Positions 53,781-62,660 of a stretch of DNA of 64,000 bases are shown here, piece by piece (positions within the stretch are counted from its first letter, which is position 1; each line of letters starts with the position of its first letter). Position numbers and translations under genes: made by a program. Origin of the DNA: Cryptosporangium phraense (GTDB lineage: Bacteria; Actinomycetota; Actinomycetes; Mycobacteriales; Cryptosporangiaceae); NCBI RefSeq assembly GCF_006912135.1, contig NZ_VIRS01000011.1, positions 62,001 to 126,000 on the forward strand, read 5' to 3'. Under the pieces are notes generated by a model. It was not told the origin of the DNA and ran no database searches. It saw only the letters and a list, made by a program, of their open reading frames with translations.

Positions 53781-54553
53781 TGGAGCTGCGGGCCGCGCTC
53801 GAAGCCTTGCGGGACTCGGACCTGGTCGTGCCGGTGTCGGCCGCGGCCGTCGAGGGGCGCGAGCCGCTCTCCTGGGCGACCACGACCGTGGACGGGCGCA
53901 CCTGGCTGCTGGCGTTCACGTCCGAGGAGACGTTCGCGCAGGTGGGGTCGGCGCCCGGCGCGGTGCCCCGGCCGGTCGCGTTTCTGCAACTGGGGGCGTT
54001 CTGGCCCGACCCGGAGTGGTACCTCGCGGTCGATCCCGGGCTGTCGACCCAGCTCCTGCTGGAGGCGGCCACCGTCGTCCGGCTGGCCCGGGACGAGCCC
54101 GCCGACGCCGGCGAGATGCCGGTGCTCCAGCAGGTGATCTCGCTGGACCTGGTCACCAGGTACCTCGGCGGCGAACACTTCGCGATCAGCGGGTACGCCC
54201 ACCGGCTCGACGACGCTCCGCTGCCGGACGACTCGGCGTCGCTGTTACGCGCGCTGGGCCTGCCCGTCGACGTCGACGAGGTGTATCTACTGCGCTGGGC
54301 GATGGTCGGACCGGAGCTGTACCGGGTGCCGTACGGCACCGCGTTCGGCGGGTGGGCGCGGGAGGCGCCGCCGTTCCGCGGCACCGGCTTCGTGGCCGGC
54401 CCGGAGTTCGTCATCCGCGAGTACAAGGTGGACGGGGTGGCGCCGCCGCACGGCAGCGAGATCTTCCACCTGCCGGCCGGCGGGCCGGAGCGCCGGATCG
54501 CGCTGTTCGACGCCGACCAGCGGCGCTGGCTGATGGTGCGGAGGCCGTCCTGA
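53780..54553 (+). CDS. SseB-domain protein, 257 aa
   Basis: The N-terminal about 110 residues match the SseB N-terminal domain: DLVVPVSAA, GRTWLLAFTSEETF, FWPDPEWYLAVDPGLSTQLLL. The C-terminal half is uncharacterised. GTG 53780 overlaps the marP stop by 1 bp (TAGTG), so the two are coupled. Soluble. SseB-type proteins often lie near secretion loci and a type VII cluster follows, but any link is inference. Confidence 0.75.
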   Translation: MELRAALEALRDSDLVVPVSAAAVEGREPLSWATTTVDGRTWLLAFTSEETFAQVGSAPGAVPRPVAFLQLGAFWPDPEWYLAVDPGLSTQLLLEAATVVRLARDEPADAGEMPVLQQVISLDLVTRYLGGEHFAISGYAHRLDDAPLPDDSASLLRALGLPVDVDEVYLLRWAMVGPELYRVPYGTAFGGWAREAPPFRGTGFVAGPEFVIREYKVDGVAPPHGSEIFHLPAGGPERRIALFDADQRRWLMVRRPS

Positions 54554-54945
54554 TGCGCGCGGGCTACCTGGCGCGGTGGCGCGGCGAGGACTTCGAGGCG
54601 TTCCCGGCGCCGACCCCGGAAGGCCTGTGGGTCCGGCTCTACGCCGACCGTCCGCGCGACGGGTTCGACTTCGTCCGCGAGGGCCGGTACCGGCGGGTGG
54701 TGCTCGGGGCCGAGGTCGAGCGGATCGTGTACCTCCGTCCGGTCGCTCTCTGGCGCGGTGAGCCGTTCCTGCTGCGCTCGGACGAGAACGGCTGGGCGCA
54801 CCTCGAGTACACCGGCGGCGATGCCGCCACCGCGGCCCGCCTCGGCTGCGCCGCCGGCGAACGCGGTGTCTATTCGGTACGGGCCCGGGTCTCCGAGCTC
54901 ACCGGCGTGCGGTCGGAAGCGATCGAGCTCTCACTACCGACGTAG
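54553..54945 (+). CDS. hypothetical protein, 130 aa
   Basis: A soluble, Arg/Glu-rich small protein starting MRAGYLARWRGEDFEAFPAP, with a repeated A(R/L)WRG(E) motif at residues 7-11 and 65-69. ATG 54553 overlaps the SseB gene by 1 bp (TGATG). Its 3' end overlaps the last gene of the type VII cluster by 12 bp. No family recognised. Confidence 0.65.
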   Translation: MRAGYLARWRGEDFEAFPAPTPEGLWVRLYADRPRDGFDFVREGRYRRVVLGAEVERIVYLRPVALWRGEPFLLRSDENGWAHLEYTGGDAATAARLGCAAGERGVYSVRARVSELTGVRSEAIELSLPT

Positions 54946-55701
54946 AGCCGAGCCGAAGAAGTGCTGCTCGGTCTGGGTGACCGTCAAACGCCCGAAGCGG
55001 ACGCCCCGGCGGTGGGCGACCGTGAGGACGTCCGCGGGCAGGCGGGCCAGTCGCTCGTCGATGCCCGGGAGTTTGAGCACCGACGTGAGCACCTCGACCT
55101 CGGCCGGGACCAACGGCTGCACGGCCACCAGGTCGGCCCGCTCGAGCAGCTCGGACTCGCGGTGGGTGAGCGCCTCGCGGATCGTCAGGATCGTCGTCCA
55201 GCGGCCGGCCGGCAGCTCGGGCGGTGCCCCGTACGGCGGGGCGTCGTCGAGGTAGAGGAGCGGCCGGGTCCGGCGGCCGGGCGGCTCGACGGGGTCGGCG
55301 TCGACCGGCCCGACCGTGACCGTGCCCGGCGGGGCCGCCGCGGTGATCGGCGTCCATATCTGCGGGCGGGCGGTGCCGATCGCGACGCGAGCCCCGGTCG
55401 CCAGCGAGCGGAACGCGATCAGCTGGGCACAGCGCGGGGAGCCGACCAGCACGATCCGGGTCGTGGTGGGCCGGAACAGCCGGACGGCCAGCGGCTGGCC
55501 GTGCGGGTCGACCGCGAGCACGGTCCCTTCGCCACCGACCCGCAGCGGCAGCGCGCCGGCCAGACCCGCCGACTGGTCGATCGCGCTCGCCGAGGCGTCC
55601 GCAGTGATGGAGAAGACGTGGGAGGGGACCTGGCCCGGGCCGGTCTCACCGACGGCGATCGCCGAGCGACGCTCGGCCAGCGGAGGACGGCGCTTGGTCA
55701 T
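54934..55701 (-). CDS. type VII secretion cluster companion protein, 255 aa
   Basis: Soluble-looking protein ending the cluster. Recognisable segments are TTRIVLVGSPRCAQLIAFRSLATG, ELLERADLVAVQPL and LPADVLTVAHRRGVRFG, the first resembling a nucleotide-binding strand-loop-helix without a full P-loop. ATG 55701 overlaps the eccE stop by 4 bp and a GGGAGG lies 9 nt before it. Likely a regulator or assembly factor for the ESX system (inference from position). Confidence 0.7.
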   Translation of the reverse strand: MTKRRPPLAERRSAIAVGETGPGQVPSHVFSITADASASAIDQSAGLAGALPLRVGGEGTVLAVDPHGQPLAVRLFRPTTTRIVLVGSPRCAQLIAFRSLATGARVAIGTARPQIWTPITAAAPPGTVTVGPVDADPVEPPGRRTRPLLYLDDAPPYGAPPELPAGRWTTILTIREALTHRESELLERADLVAVQPLVPAEVEVLTSVLKLPGIDERLARLPADVLTVAHRRGVRFGRLTVTQTEQHFFGSALRR

Positions 55702-58700
55702 CGGAGGAAGCCTCCCAGCGGGAGGGTGGCGGCCAGGCCGTTGGCCTGCTCGCCGTTGAGGCGGCGCAGCCGCAGGCGGTCGGTGCCTGCCTGCGCGAGC
55801 AGGGCCGAGACGGCCTGGTCGACGTCCCGGCGGGAGGCCGCGGCGACGCGGACGACGGCCTCGACCTCGACACCGCGGTCGGTCCGCCGGATGCCGAGCG
55901 ACAGCGCGGTCGGGACGCCGGACGCGTCGGCGAGGCGGTCGAAGGCGAGCGCCGCGTCGGGGTCGGAGAGGTCGGGCCAGCCGAAGACCGACAGCGTGGT
56001 CTGTGCGGACGTGGGCGTGCGCCAGTGGGCCCACTCCTCGGCCATCGCGCCGTTCGGGGGCGCGCCGGTGTCGGGGTCGGGGCGGTCGAAGCTGAGCTCG
56101 TCGATGGTGGCCGCGAGCTCCTCCGGGTCGAGCACGTGCGCGGCGAAGCCGGCCTTGGCCAGGCGGCGCTGGGTGCGCCGGAGCGCGCTGGTGAGGGCCG
56201 CGCTGAGCTCTTTGACGTCGGTCGGCGGGCCGTCGAGCGTGCGGACGGCCTGGATCGCGATCCACCCCTGGCGGCGGGCCGGTGGGGGAGTACCGAAGAG
56301 GTCGCGGTAGGCGAGGTCGACCGCGGTGCCGGCCAGCGCGTCGACCGGGGCCGGGACCACCTCGACGATCGCCTGGGCGGTGATCGGCAGCTCGCCGGCT
56401 TCGCCCATCGGGAGCAGGGAGAGCGGCGACGGGAGCGGGGTGCTGCCGTCGCCGAGGAGCCCGTCGATGTCGGGGTCGACCTCGAGGACCGCAGTGAGCC
56501 CGGCCTCGTGGGTCAGGACCCCGATCGTCTCGTCGGCGTCGAGTTCGAGGCGGCCGACGCGGGCGCCGGGGGCGACCGAGGAGAGGAGGGCGGGGCCTTG
56601 GTCGCTGCGGGCGTTCCAGCGGCGGCGGCGGGACGAGTAGCGGGCGGCCAGGCCGAGCCACTCGTAGGTCCAGCGGCCGCGGACGCGGATCGCGGTGAGC
56701 GCGAGCACGACGACGGCGAGCGCGGTGGCCGAACCGAGTGCGATCGGGCCGCGCCCGACGGTGGCGGCGAGGGTGGCGGCGGCGGCTTGCCAGCTGGCGA
56801 TCTGGGCGATGTGGAGTGGGCCGATTCGGCCGGCCGGGCGGCGGAGGGTGGGTTGGGGGAGGTGGGGGGTTGGGGGGGTTAAGGGGGTGGGGGTGGCGAG
56901 GGGGTGGGCTTGCGCGGTGGCGGGGGTGGCGGTTGCTCTGGCTATCGCGGCGGGGCGGGCTGCGGCTCGCGCGGTTGCAGTGGTTTGAGCGGTTGTTGCG
57001 GCGTGGGTCGTGGGGGTGGCTGAGGCGGGCGTCGCTGAGGCGTGGGTGGCTGAGGCGGAGGTGGCGGGGGTGGCTGTGGCGGGGGTGGCTGTGGCGGCGG
57101 GGGGCCATGCGGCGGGTGCGCGATCGGCGGAGGAGGGGTGGCTGGCGTAGGCGCCGGCTGTGCCGATTTGGGGGGCGGCGGCCGAGGAGGCTGCGGGAGC
57201 GGCGGCAGTCGGCGGCCAGGCAGTGGCGCCGGGGGTGCTGTGGGTGCTGTGGGCGCCGGAGGTGCCGGAGGTACCGGAAGCGCTGTGGGTGCCGGGGGTG
57301 CTGTGGGGTGCCTCGAAGGGGGCCGCCGGGTGGGGCGAGGCGGCGGGGTAGGAGGGGGCCGCCTCGGGTGGGGCCGCGTGAGCGGATTGAGCAGCGGTGG
57401 GCCAGGCCGGTGATTGGGCCTGAGGCCAGGCGTTCTGGACCGGCTGGGTGGGGGCGGGCCAGGCGGCTTGCCGAGGCTGCGGGGCCACGATCCGGACGGT
57501 TTCGCGGCTGGCCAGCGAATCGGCGGCGGTCTGCGCAGCCGCCGGGCCGGCGGCGGGGGATGGAGTCGCGGCCGGGCGTCCGCCCAAGACGTTGCCGGGG
57601 CCGGCAGACGGTGAGTTCCACGTCCCACTGACCGTGCCGATCCGGGTAGCGCCGCCCGACCCAGTCGCCTGCGCCCCGCCCCACCCAGCGCCCTGAGCCG
57701 CCCCTGCACCCTGAGCAGTTCCCGCGTCCTGAGCCGTTCCCGCGCGCTGAGCCATTGCCGTGCCCTGAGCCGTTCCCGCGCGCTGAGCCGTTCCCGCGCG
57801 CTGAGCCATTTCCGCGCCGTAAGGCGTTCCCGCGGCCTGCGCGGTCCCGGGGGCCGGAGGCGTTCCCACGGCCGGAGCCGTTCCCGCGGCTCGAGCCGTC
57901 GCGGCCTGAGCTGTCGTCGCGGCCGGAACGATTCCGGCGGGCGGGGTGGTCCCAACGGGCGGAGTGGTCCCGGTGACCCGAGCCGTCCCGGCGGCCGGGG
58001 CTATCCCGGCGTGCGGAGCAGCGGGTGCGGCCGCGGACGGGGACGCCATCTGTCCGGGCGCGCGGATGATCCCGCGGGGGATCGACTGAGTGACCCGCTC
58101 GGTGCCCGAACCGCCCGCCACCGCCGCCCCGCCGACTTGGGGCCTACCGACTTGGGGCCTACCGACTTGGGGCTCACCGACTTGGGGGCCGCCGACCGGA
58201 GGCCCGCCGACCGGCGGCTGCCCCAACGGCTGCGGCACCGTCGACCCAGCAGCTCCGGGCACGGCACTCCCAGCGCCGGGCGTGAAATTGGCCGCCCGGC
58301 GCGCGACACTTCCTGGGCCGGGCACGGCACCCCCGGCCTCGGGTGTGGCGCTTCCGGCGCCGTAAGCGGGCCCACCCGGCTGCTGCCCGTACCCCACCTG
58401 CGCCGCTGCACCCCGGAACTGGCCCGGCGCCCCCTGAGCCTGCTGCGCTGCTGCGCCCAGACCCGCTTGGGCAGCGGCGCCCCGACTCGCTTGGGCAGCG
58501 GCGCCCAGACCCGCTTGGGCAGCCGCGCTCGGCGCCGGTTGGGCGCCCGCGCCCCGGGCCGGTTGGGCGCCCGCGCCATCAGGCGGTTGGGCGCCCGCGC
58601 CACCAGGTGGTTGTGCCAGCGCGCCACCGGGCGGTTGGGCGCCGTATGTAGCGGCGGCGCCGTACGCACCTGCGGCGCCATACGTGCCAGGCGCCCCATA

Positions 58701-59528
58701 GGCACCGGGCGCGCCATATACACCCGCCGCGCCGTAATCGCCGGATGTTCCGTAGGTACCGGATGTGCCGGATGTACCGGACGCGCCGTAGGTACCCGAC
58801 GCGCCGTAGGTGCCGGCGGCGCCGGAGGTCGGGTGGGCGGCAGCGCCCGGGCTCGGGTGACCGGTGGCCGGGTTCGCCTGGCCGGAAGCCCCACGCGGCC
58901 GTTGCTCGAACGCGTCGGCTTGGCCGGCGGAAGGTTGGGGTGCCGCTGCTTGGCCGGCGGCGGGCGGGAATGCTGCTGCCTGGTCGGCGGCAGGCGAAAA
59001 GGCCGCACTGGAGGCCCCGTAAGTAGTGGCATTCGGGCGCTGGCCGTACACGGTAGGCGACTGCCCCGGCGCCCCCGCCCGGTCCGACCCCGACCGACCC
59101 AGCGCCCCCGGCCGGCCTGCCCCCGGCTGGCCCGCTCCCGGCTGGCCCGCCCCTGGCTGGCCCGCCCCTGGCTGGCCCGCCCCTGGCCGGGCCGCCCCTG
59201 GCCGGTCCGGCCTCGGCTGGCCCGCCGAGCCCAATGCCCCCGCCTGTCCCAGTGCCCCCGCCTGTCCCAGTGCCCCTGGCTGGCCCGCCGAGCCCAGCGC
59301 TCCCGGCTGCCCCAGTGCCCCTGGCTGTCCCAGCGCCCCTGGCTGTCCCAGCGCCCCCGGTTGGCTCGCCGAGCCCGGCGGCCCTGGCGGGGACGACGTC
59401 GGGGCCGCGTGCCTGCCCGGAGGCAGCGGCGCAGCCGACCCCGGCTCCTCCTCCGACTCCTTGGCGGCATGATGCCGCCCGGGCGCGGCGGCGCCCCGAG
59501 GGGGCTGCGCTCCCGGATCGACGGTCAT
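55698..59528 (-). CDS. eccE: type VII secretion protein EccE with about 895-residue repetitive N-terminal extension, 1276 aa
   Basis: The last about 380 residues are an EccE core: two spans around residues 905-950 (IASWQAAAATLAATVG, ALAVVVLALTAIRV), then RWTYEWLGLAARY, and a conserved soluble domain to the end (RRTQRRLAKAGFAAHVLD). EccE lies at the rim of the ESX membrane complex. The first about 895 residues are low-complexity: GQPGALGQPGAL, GAGQPGAGQP, TYGASG and PAGTAQ-type repeats, far longer than any EccE I know. The frame is unbroken and GAGGAG precedes the ATG at 59528, so it is probably one gene. Confidence 0.8.
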   Translation of the reverse strand: MTVDPGAQPPRGAAAPGRHHAAKESEEEPGSAAPLPPGRHAAPTSSPPGPPGSASQPGALGQPGALGQPGALGQPGALGSAGQPGALGQAGALGQAGALGSAGQPRPDRPGAARPGAGQPGAGQPGAGQPGAGQPGAGRPGALGRSGSDRAGAPGQSPTVYGQRPNATTYGASSAAFSPAADQAAAFPPAAGQAAAPQPSAGQADAFEQRPRGASGQANPATGHPSPGAAAHPTSGAAGTYGASGTYGASGTSGTSGTYGTSGDYGAAGVYGAPGAYGAPGTYGAAGAYGAAATYGAQPPGGALAQPPGGAGAQPPDGAGAQPARGAGAQPAPSAAAQAGLGAAAQASRGAAAQAGLGAAAQQAQGAPGQFRGAAAQVGYGQQPGGPAYGAGSATPEAGGAVPGPGSVARRAANFTPGAGSAVPGAAGSTVPQPLGQPPVGGPPVGGPQVGEPQVGRPQVGRPQVGGAAVAGGSGTERVTQSIPRGIIRAPGQMASPSAAAPAAPHAGIAPAAGTARVTGTTPPVGTTPPAGIVPAATTAQAATARAAGTAPAVGTPPAPGTAQAAGTPYGAEMAQRAGTAQRAGTAQGTAMAQRAGTAQDAGTAQGAGAAQGAGWGGAQATGSGGATRIGTVSGTWNSPSAGPGNVLGGRPAATPSPAAGPAAAQTAADSLASRETVRIVAPQPRQAAWPAPTQPVQNAWPQAQSPAWPTAAQSAHAAPPEAAPSYPAASPHPAAPFEAPHSTPGTHSASGTSGTSGAHSTHSTPGATAWPPTAAAPAASSAAAPQIGTAGAYASHPSSADRAPAAWPPAATATPATATPATSASATHASATPASATPTTHAATTAQTTATARAAARPAAIARATATPATAQAHPLATPTPLTPPTPHLPQPTLRRPAGRIGPLHIAQIASWQAAAATLAATVGRGPIALGSATALAVVVLALTAIRVRGRWTYEWLGLAARYSSRRRRWNARSDQGPALLSSVAPGARVGRLELDADETIGVLTHEAGLTAVLEVDPDIDGLLGDGSTPLPSPLSLLPMGEAGELPITAQAIVEVVPAPVDALAGTAVDLAYRDLFGTPPPARRQGWIAIQAVRTLDGPPTDVKELSAALTSALRRTQRRLAKAGFAAHVLDPEELAATIDELSFDRPDPDTGAPPNGAMAEEWAHWRTPTSAQTTLSVFGWPDLSDPDAALAFDRLADASGVPTALSLGIRRTDRGVEVEAVVRVAAASRRDVDQAVSALLAQAGTDRLRLRRLNGEQANGLAATLPLGGFLR
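56845..56908 (+). repeat. G-quadruplex-prone G-rich tract
   Basis: The plus strand has at least eight runs of 3-7 G within 64 bp, separated by 1-4 nt. It lies in the region coding for Pro/Thr repeats of EccE on the other strand, just before the EccE core. Confidence 0.7.
57690..59400 (-). repeat. tandem short repeats in the eccE 5' region
   Basis: Three blocks: 15- to 24-bp units near 59080-59360 (GAGQP and GALGQP), 9- to 18-bp units near 58670-58820 (TYGASGT), and 18- to 27-bp units near 57690-57820 (AQRAGT). Many copies are identical at the DNA level, so the tract is likely to be length-variable. Confidence 0.8.
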
Positions 59529-59655
59529 GCTCGCTCCTCACTCCGACGACGACGGCGACGACGATGACAAAGACAAAGACCGGCCAGCCCCACCCCAGCC
59601 TACGAACGACAGAGCCCCCGCACCCCGGACGCCCGAAATCCGACCTCGTGACGCG

Positions 59656-60774
59656 TCACACCCGCCGCGCCACCAGCACGAACCCCCCGACGATCGCCCC
59701 GATCAGCAGTACCGCCAGGCACCCGACGCCCCCGGCCACCACCGCCACCGGCACGCTCGACGTATTCTCCGCCACGGCCGACGCCGAGGACTGGGCCGAG
59801 GACTGGGCCGACGGCTGCGGAGACGGGGTCGGCGGCAACGTCGTCGTGAGCGCCGCCACCGGGTTCACCACGCCGTAGCCGTACGGTCCGTCCGGGCCGG
59901 GCTCTCCCCGGTCGTCCGCCGTCTGCCGGATCCGCCGGTAGAGCTGGACGATGTTCTCGTCCGGGAACTTCGCCATGATCAGCGCCATCACGCCGGCGGC
60001 GATGGCCGTGCAGTTGCTCGTCCCGGTGCTGGTGTAGTACCCGCCCTCGCGGGCCGCCGGAATGTCCGCGCCCGGCGCCGAAATCCCGTTCGCCAGCGCG
60101 ATCTGCTGCAGGCTCGACACACCCTTGCCGTCCCGGCCGACCGCCGCTACCGGCATGGCTCCGTTGTAGTACTCGAGGGCGCTGGGCCCGGTGTTCCCGG
60201 TCGCCACCATCACCGGCACGCCTCGTTTCCAGGCCTGCTTGATCGAGTCCTCGATCAGGTCGCTCGTCGACGACTGCAGCGAGATCGAGATCAGGTCGGC
60301 GCCCTTGCTGAGCGCCCAGTCGATGCCGGTCGAGATCTCGCGTGGGCTGCCTTGCCCGACCGGCCGGGTGATCTTGATCGGCAGGATCTTCGCCTCGGGC
60401 GCGATACCGAGGATGCCGTCCTCACGATTCGGGCCGTGCCCGTGTCCGGCGATCAGCGCGGCCATCGACGTGCCGTGATAGTCGGTGTAATACTCGCCGC
60501 GCACCGCCGGTTTGCCGGTGAAGATGTCGACGCCCGGCAGCACGTTGCCGGTGATGTCGGCCTGCGTCGGGTCCACACCGGTATCGACGACGGCGACCGT
60601 GATGCCCTTGCCCTTCGTGAGCCGGTGCGCCTCCGGGATCCTCAGCGCGGCGAGTTGCCACTGCTTGCTCCGGACCGAGTCGGCCTGCGCCGCCGTCGGC
60701 GCGGTGCCGGCCACGGCGAGCGTGCTGACCGCGAGGACGAATCCCGCGGTCAGCACCCGCGCGGCCCGGTTCAC
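59656..60774 (-). CDS. mycP: mycosin (MycP) subtilisin-like protease of a type VII secretion system, 372 aa
   Basis: Membrane-bound S8 protease of the ESX complex. Signal peptide to about residue 31, catalytic D64 (VVDTGVD), H100 (YHGTSMAA) and S253 in GTSNCTA, oxyanion N194 (ATGNTG), and a C-terminal span VPVAVVAGGVGCLAVLLIGAI before VARRV. The serine motif reads SNCTA where mycosins usually have SFAAP, a noticeable variation. ATG 60774 overlaps the substrate gene by 4 bp. Confidence 0.93.
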   Translation of the reverse strand: MNRAARVLTAGFVLAVSTLAVAGTAPTAAQADSVRSKQWQLAALRIPEAHRLTKGKGITVAVVDTGVDPTQADITGNVLPGVDIFTGKPAVRGEYYTDYHGTSMAALIAGHGHGPNREDGILGIAPEAKILPIKITRPVGQGSPREISTGIDWALSKGADLISISLQSSTSDLIEDSIKQAWKRGVPVMVATGNTGPSALEYYNGAMPVAAVGRDGKGVSSLQQIALANGISAPGADIPAAREGGYYTSTGTSNCTAIAAGVMALIMAKFPDENIVQLYRRIRQTADDRGEPGPDGPYGYGVVNPVAALTTTLPPTPSPQPSAQSSAQSSASAVAENTSSVPVAVVAGGVGCLAVLLIGAIVGGFVLVARRV

Positions 60775-62636
60775 GACCGGCCCAGCGCCGGCCCCGGATG
60801 CTGCGCGACCGGCGCGTCGGAACGTTCGATCACTGCGGGCGCGGACTCGACCGGCGCGAACATCTCCTCGGCCTCCGCCACCGTGTCGGGCCGGGCGCGG
60901 TGCGCGTCGACCGCAGGACGGGTGTCGACCTTGTGGGCGCCTTCGCGCCCGGCCCGACCGGTGAGCTCCGGACGGACGGTCCGTTTGCGGTCGCCGCTGA
61001 GCGGCTCGTTCGACGTCGGCCCGCCCGGCTGACGGCGGCCACCGAGCGACGGCTTGGCCGGTGGCCGGACGTGCGGCTCGTCCATCTCCGGGAGAGTGCT
61101 CGGCGTGCTCCGCCGGAACTCCGGCGGTTCGGTGACGCCCGGTGTCCGACGGGTGGGGGGCGCGCCGGTGCGGCCGGGCAGCCGCGGCTGCCCCGCACCA
61201 GGACGCCCGGGTGCCCCACGTCCAGGCGCGCCACGACCCGGGGCACCGTGACCCGGGGCTTCGGGCTGACCCAACCGGCCCTTGCGCCCGTCCAGACCCG
61301 GACGAGCACCGTTACCGGCCCCGGGACGCCCGGGGGCACCGCGTCCGGAGTTCGGCGTACCGGGCGCGCCCGTTCGCCCGGGCAGCGTCGGCTTGGCCGG
61401 ACCGGCGCCGCGGCCGCCCTTGGCCTGCGGGCTACCGGGCAGGCGCGGGGTGTTGGGCGGGTTCGGGCCGCCACCGCCTCGTCCGGCGGTGCGGCCGGGA
61501 AGCGTCGGCTGGGTCGGACGGGCGGGGCCGCCTGCCTTGCCCGGCCCACCCTTGCCGGGCGCGCCCGGAGGGGTCAGCGTCGGACGGGTCGGCAACGTGC
61601 GCCCGGCGCTCGGCGGCGGAAGCGGCAACGGACCGGGCGCGACCGGGGGCGTGCCCGGCGGCAAGACCGGCGTCGGCGCGGGCAGCACGGCCGGCGGTGG
61701 CGCCGGCGGCGCACCGGCCAGCTGGATCGGCGGCTTTGCCGGCGGCGTCCCGGGCTTGGTGACGGGCGGGGGAGCCGGCGGCGCGGCGGCCGCGACCGGA
61801 GGCGGAGCAGCGGGAACGGCTCCGCCGGGGACCGGCGGAGGTGCGCCCGGACCGGCTCCGGGAGCCGAGGGCTTCGGGCCGAGGGACCCCGGGTCGACGG
61901 TCCGGAACGTGGTCGGGCCCTTGAACTTGCCGGGCAGGCTCACGCCGGTCGACGCGGCCCCGGTGAAGTGGTTGGCCAGGCCCTGGACGAGCGGTAACGC
62001 CTGCCTCGTGTACTTCTGATCGATCTCTTCCTGCGAGATCGAGTCGCGAGTTGCGGCGTAGGCCTTGTCGCCGAGGCTGCCCGGAATGATGTGGTGCTTA
62101 CCCAGAAAGCCGATCCAGTCGTCTTTGTCGTTCGGCTGGATGAACGACTTCTTGTCGGCGTCGCGCTTGGCCTTCTCGGTCTTCGACTCGGCCAGCCAGT
62201 CTTTGTACAGCTTCTCGACCTTGGGCTTCGTCGTCCGGATGTCGGAGGCGAGCCGGTCGATCGTCGCCGCGTTCTTCGTCGCGGCCTCGATCCACTGGTC
62301 GAGCGAGTAGAGCGATCCGCCGACACGCTCGAGGAATGCGCTGGCGGCCTCACCGGTCCACTCCGGAGCGAGCTTGCCGCCGTGCCGGGACAGGCCGTTC
62401 TTGGCCGCGGTGAGCTGCGTCGACAGCGTCCGCCAGGACTGCGCGAGCTTGGCGATCTTCTCCGGGTCGAGCCCGGCGATCATCGGCCACAGCGCGCGGA
62501 TGTGCGCGATGTTGTCGGTGTCGCCCCAGTCGGTGGCCCGCGGGGTGGGATACCGCCCCTCGGGTATGTACGTGTCGTTCTCGGCTACGCGGACGCTGCC
62601 CGGCTCCCACGTGTAGCCGTAGTAGTTGTCCCCCAC
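60771..62636 (-). CDS. WXG-type helical protein with long Pro/Gly-rich tail, candidate ESX substrate, 621 aa
   Basis: Residues 1-235 are mostly helical with a WXG-like turn (WTGEAASAFLERVG) in a helix-turn-helix layout similar to WXG100/PPE proteins, preceded by GLDPEKIAKLAQSWRTLST. From about residue 240 the chain is very rich in Pro, Gly and Ala (PGRGAPGRGAPGR, LPGRTG repeats). It lies between the other ESX genes, so export by this system is likely. No secretion motif YxxxD/E was confirmed at the helical end. ATG 62636. Confidence 0.75.
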   Translation of the reverse strand: MGDNYYGYTWEPGSVRVAENDTYIPEGRYPTPRATDWGDTDNIAHIRALWPMIAGLDPEKIAKLAQSWRTLSTQLTAAKNGLSRHGGKLAPEWTGEAASAFLERVGGSLYSLDQWIEAATKNAATIDRLASDIRTTKPKVEKLYKDWLAESKTEKAKRDADKKSFIQPNDKDDWIGFLGKHHIIPGSLGDKAYAATRDSISQEEIDQKYTRQALPLVQGLANHFTGAASTGVSLPGKFKGPTTFRTVDPGSLGPKPSAPGAGPGAPPPVPGGAVPAAPPPVAAAAPPAPPPVTKPGTPPAKPPIQLAGAPPAPPPAVLPAPTPVLPPGTPPVAPGPLPLPPPSAGRTLPTRPTLTPPGAPGKGGPGKAGGPARPTQPTLPGRTAGRGGGGPNPPNTPRLPGSPQAKGGRGAGPAKPTLPGRTGAPGTPNSGRGAPGRPGAGNGARPGLDGRKGRLGQPEAPGHGAPGRGAPGRGAPGRPGAGQPRLPGRTGAPPTRRTPGVTEPPEFRRSTPSTLPEMDEPHVRPPAKPSLGGRRQPGGPTSNEPLSGDRKRTVRPELTGRAGREGAHKVDTRPAVDAHRARPDTVAEAEEMFAPVESAPAVIERSDAPVAQHPGPALGRS

Positions 62637-62660
62637 GGGTACTCCTCCGCTACGGCCTGG

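Noticed and set aside
58011-59567. Plus-strand 518-codon frame over the eccE repeats
   Set aside because: Repeat tracts open several frames at once; only the minus frame continues into a recognisable EccE core and has a ribosome site.
59527-61032. Long plus-strand open frame of about 500 codons opposite mycP and the substrate gene
   Set aside because: Arg-rich shadow frame; the minus strand encodes a complete mycosin with catalytic residues and signal peptide.
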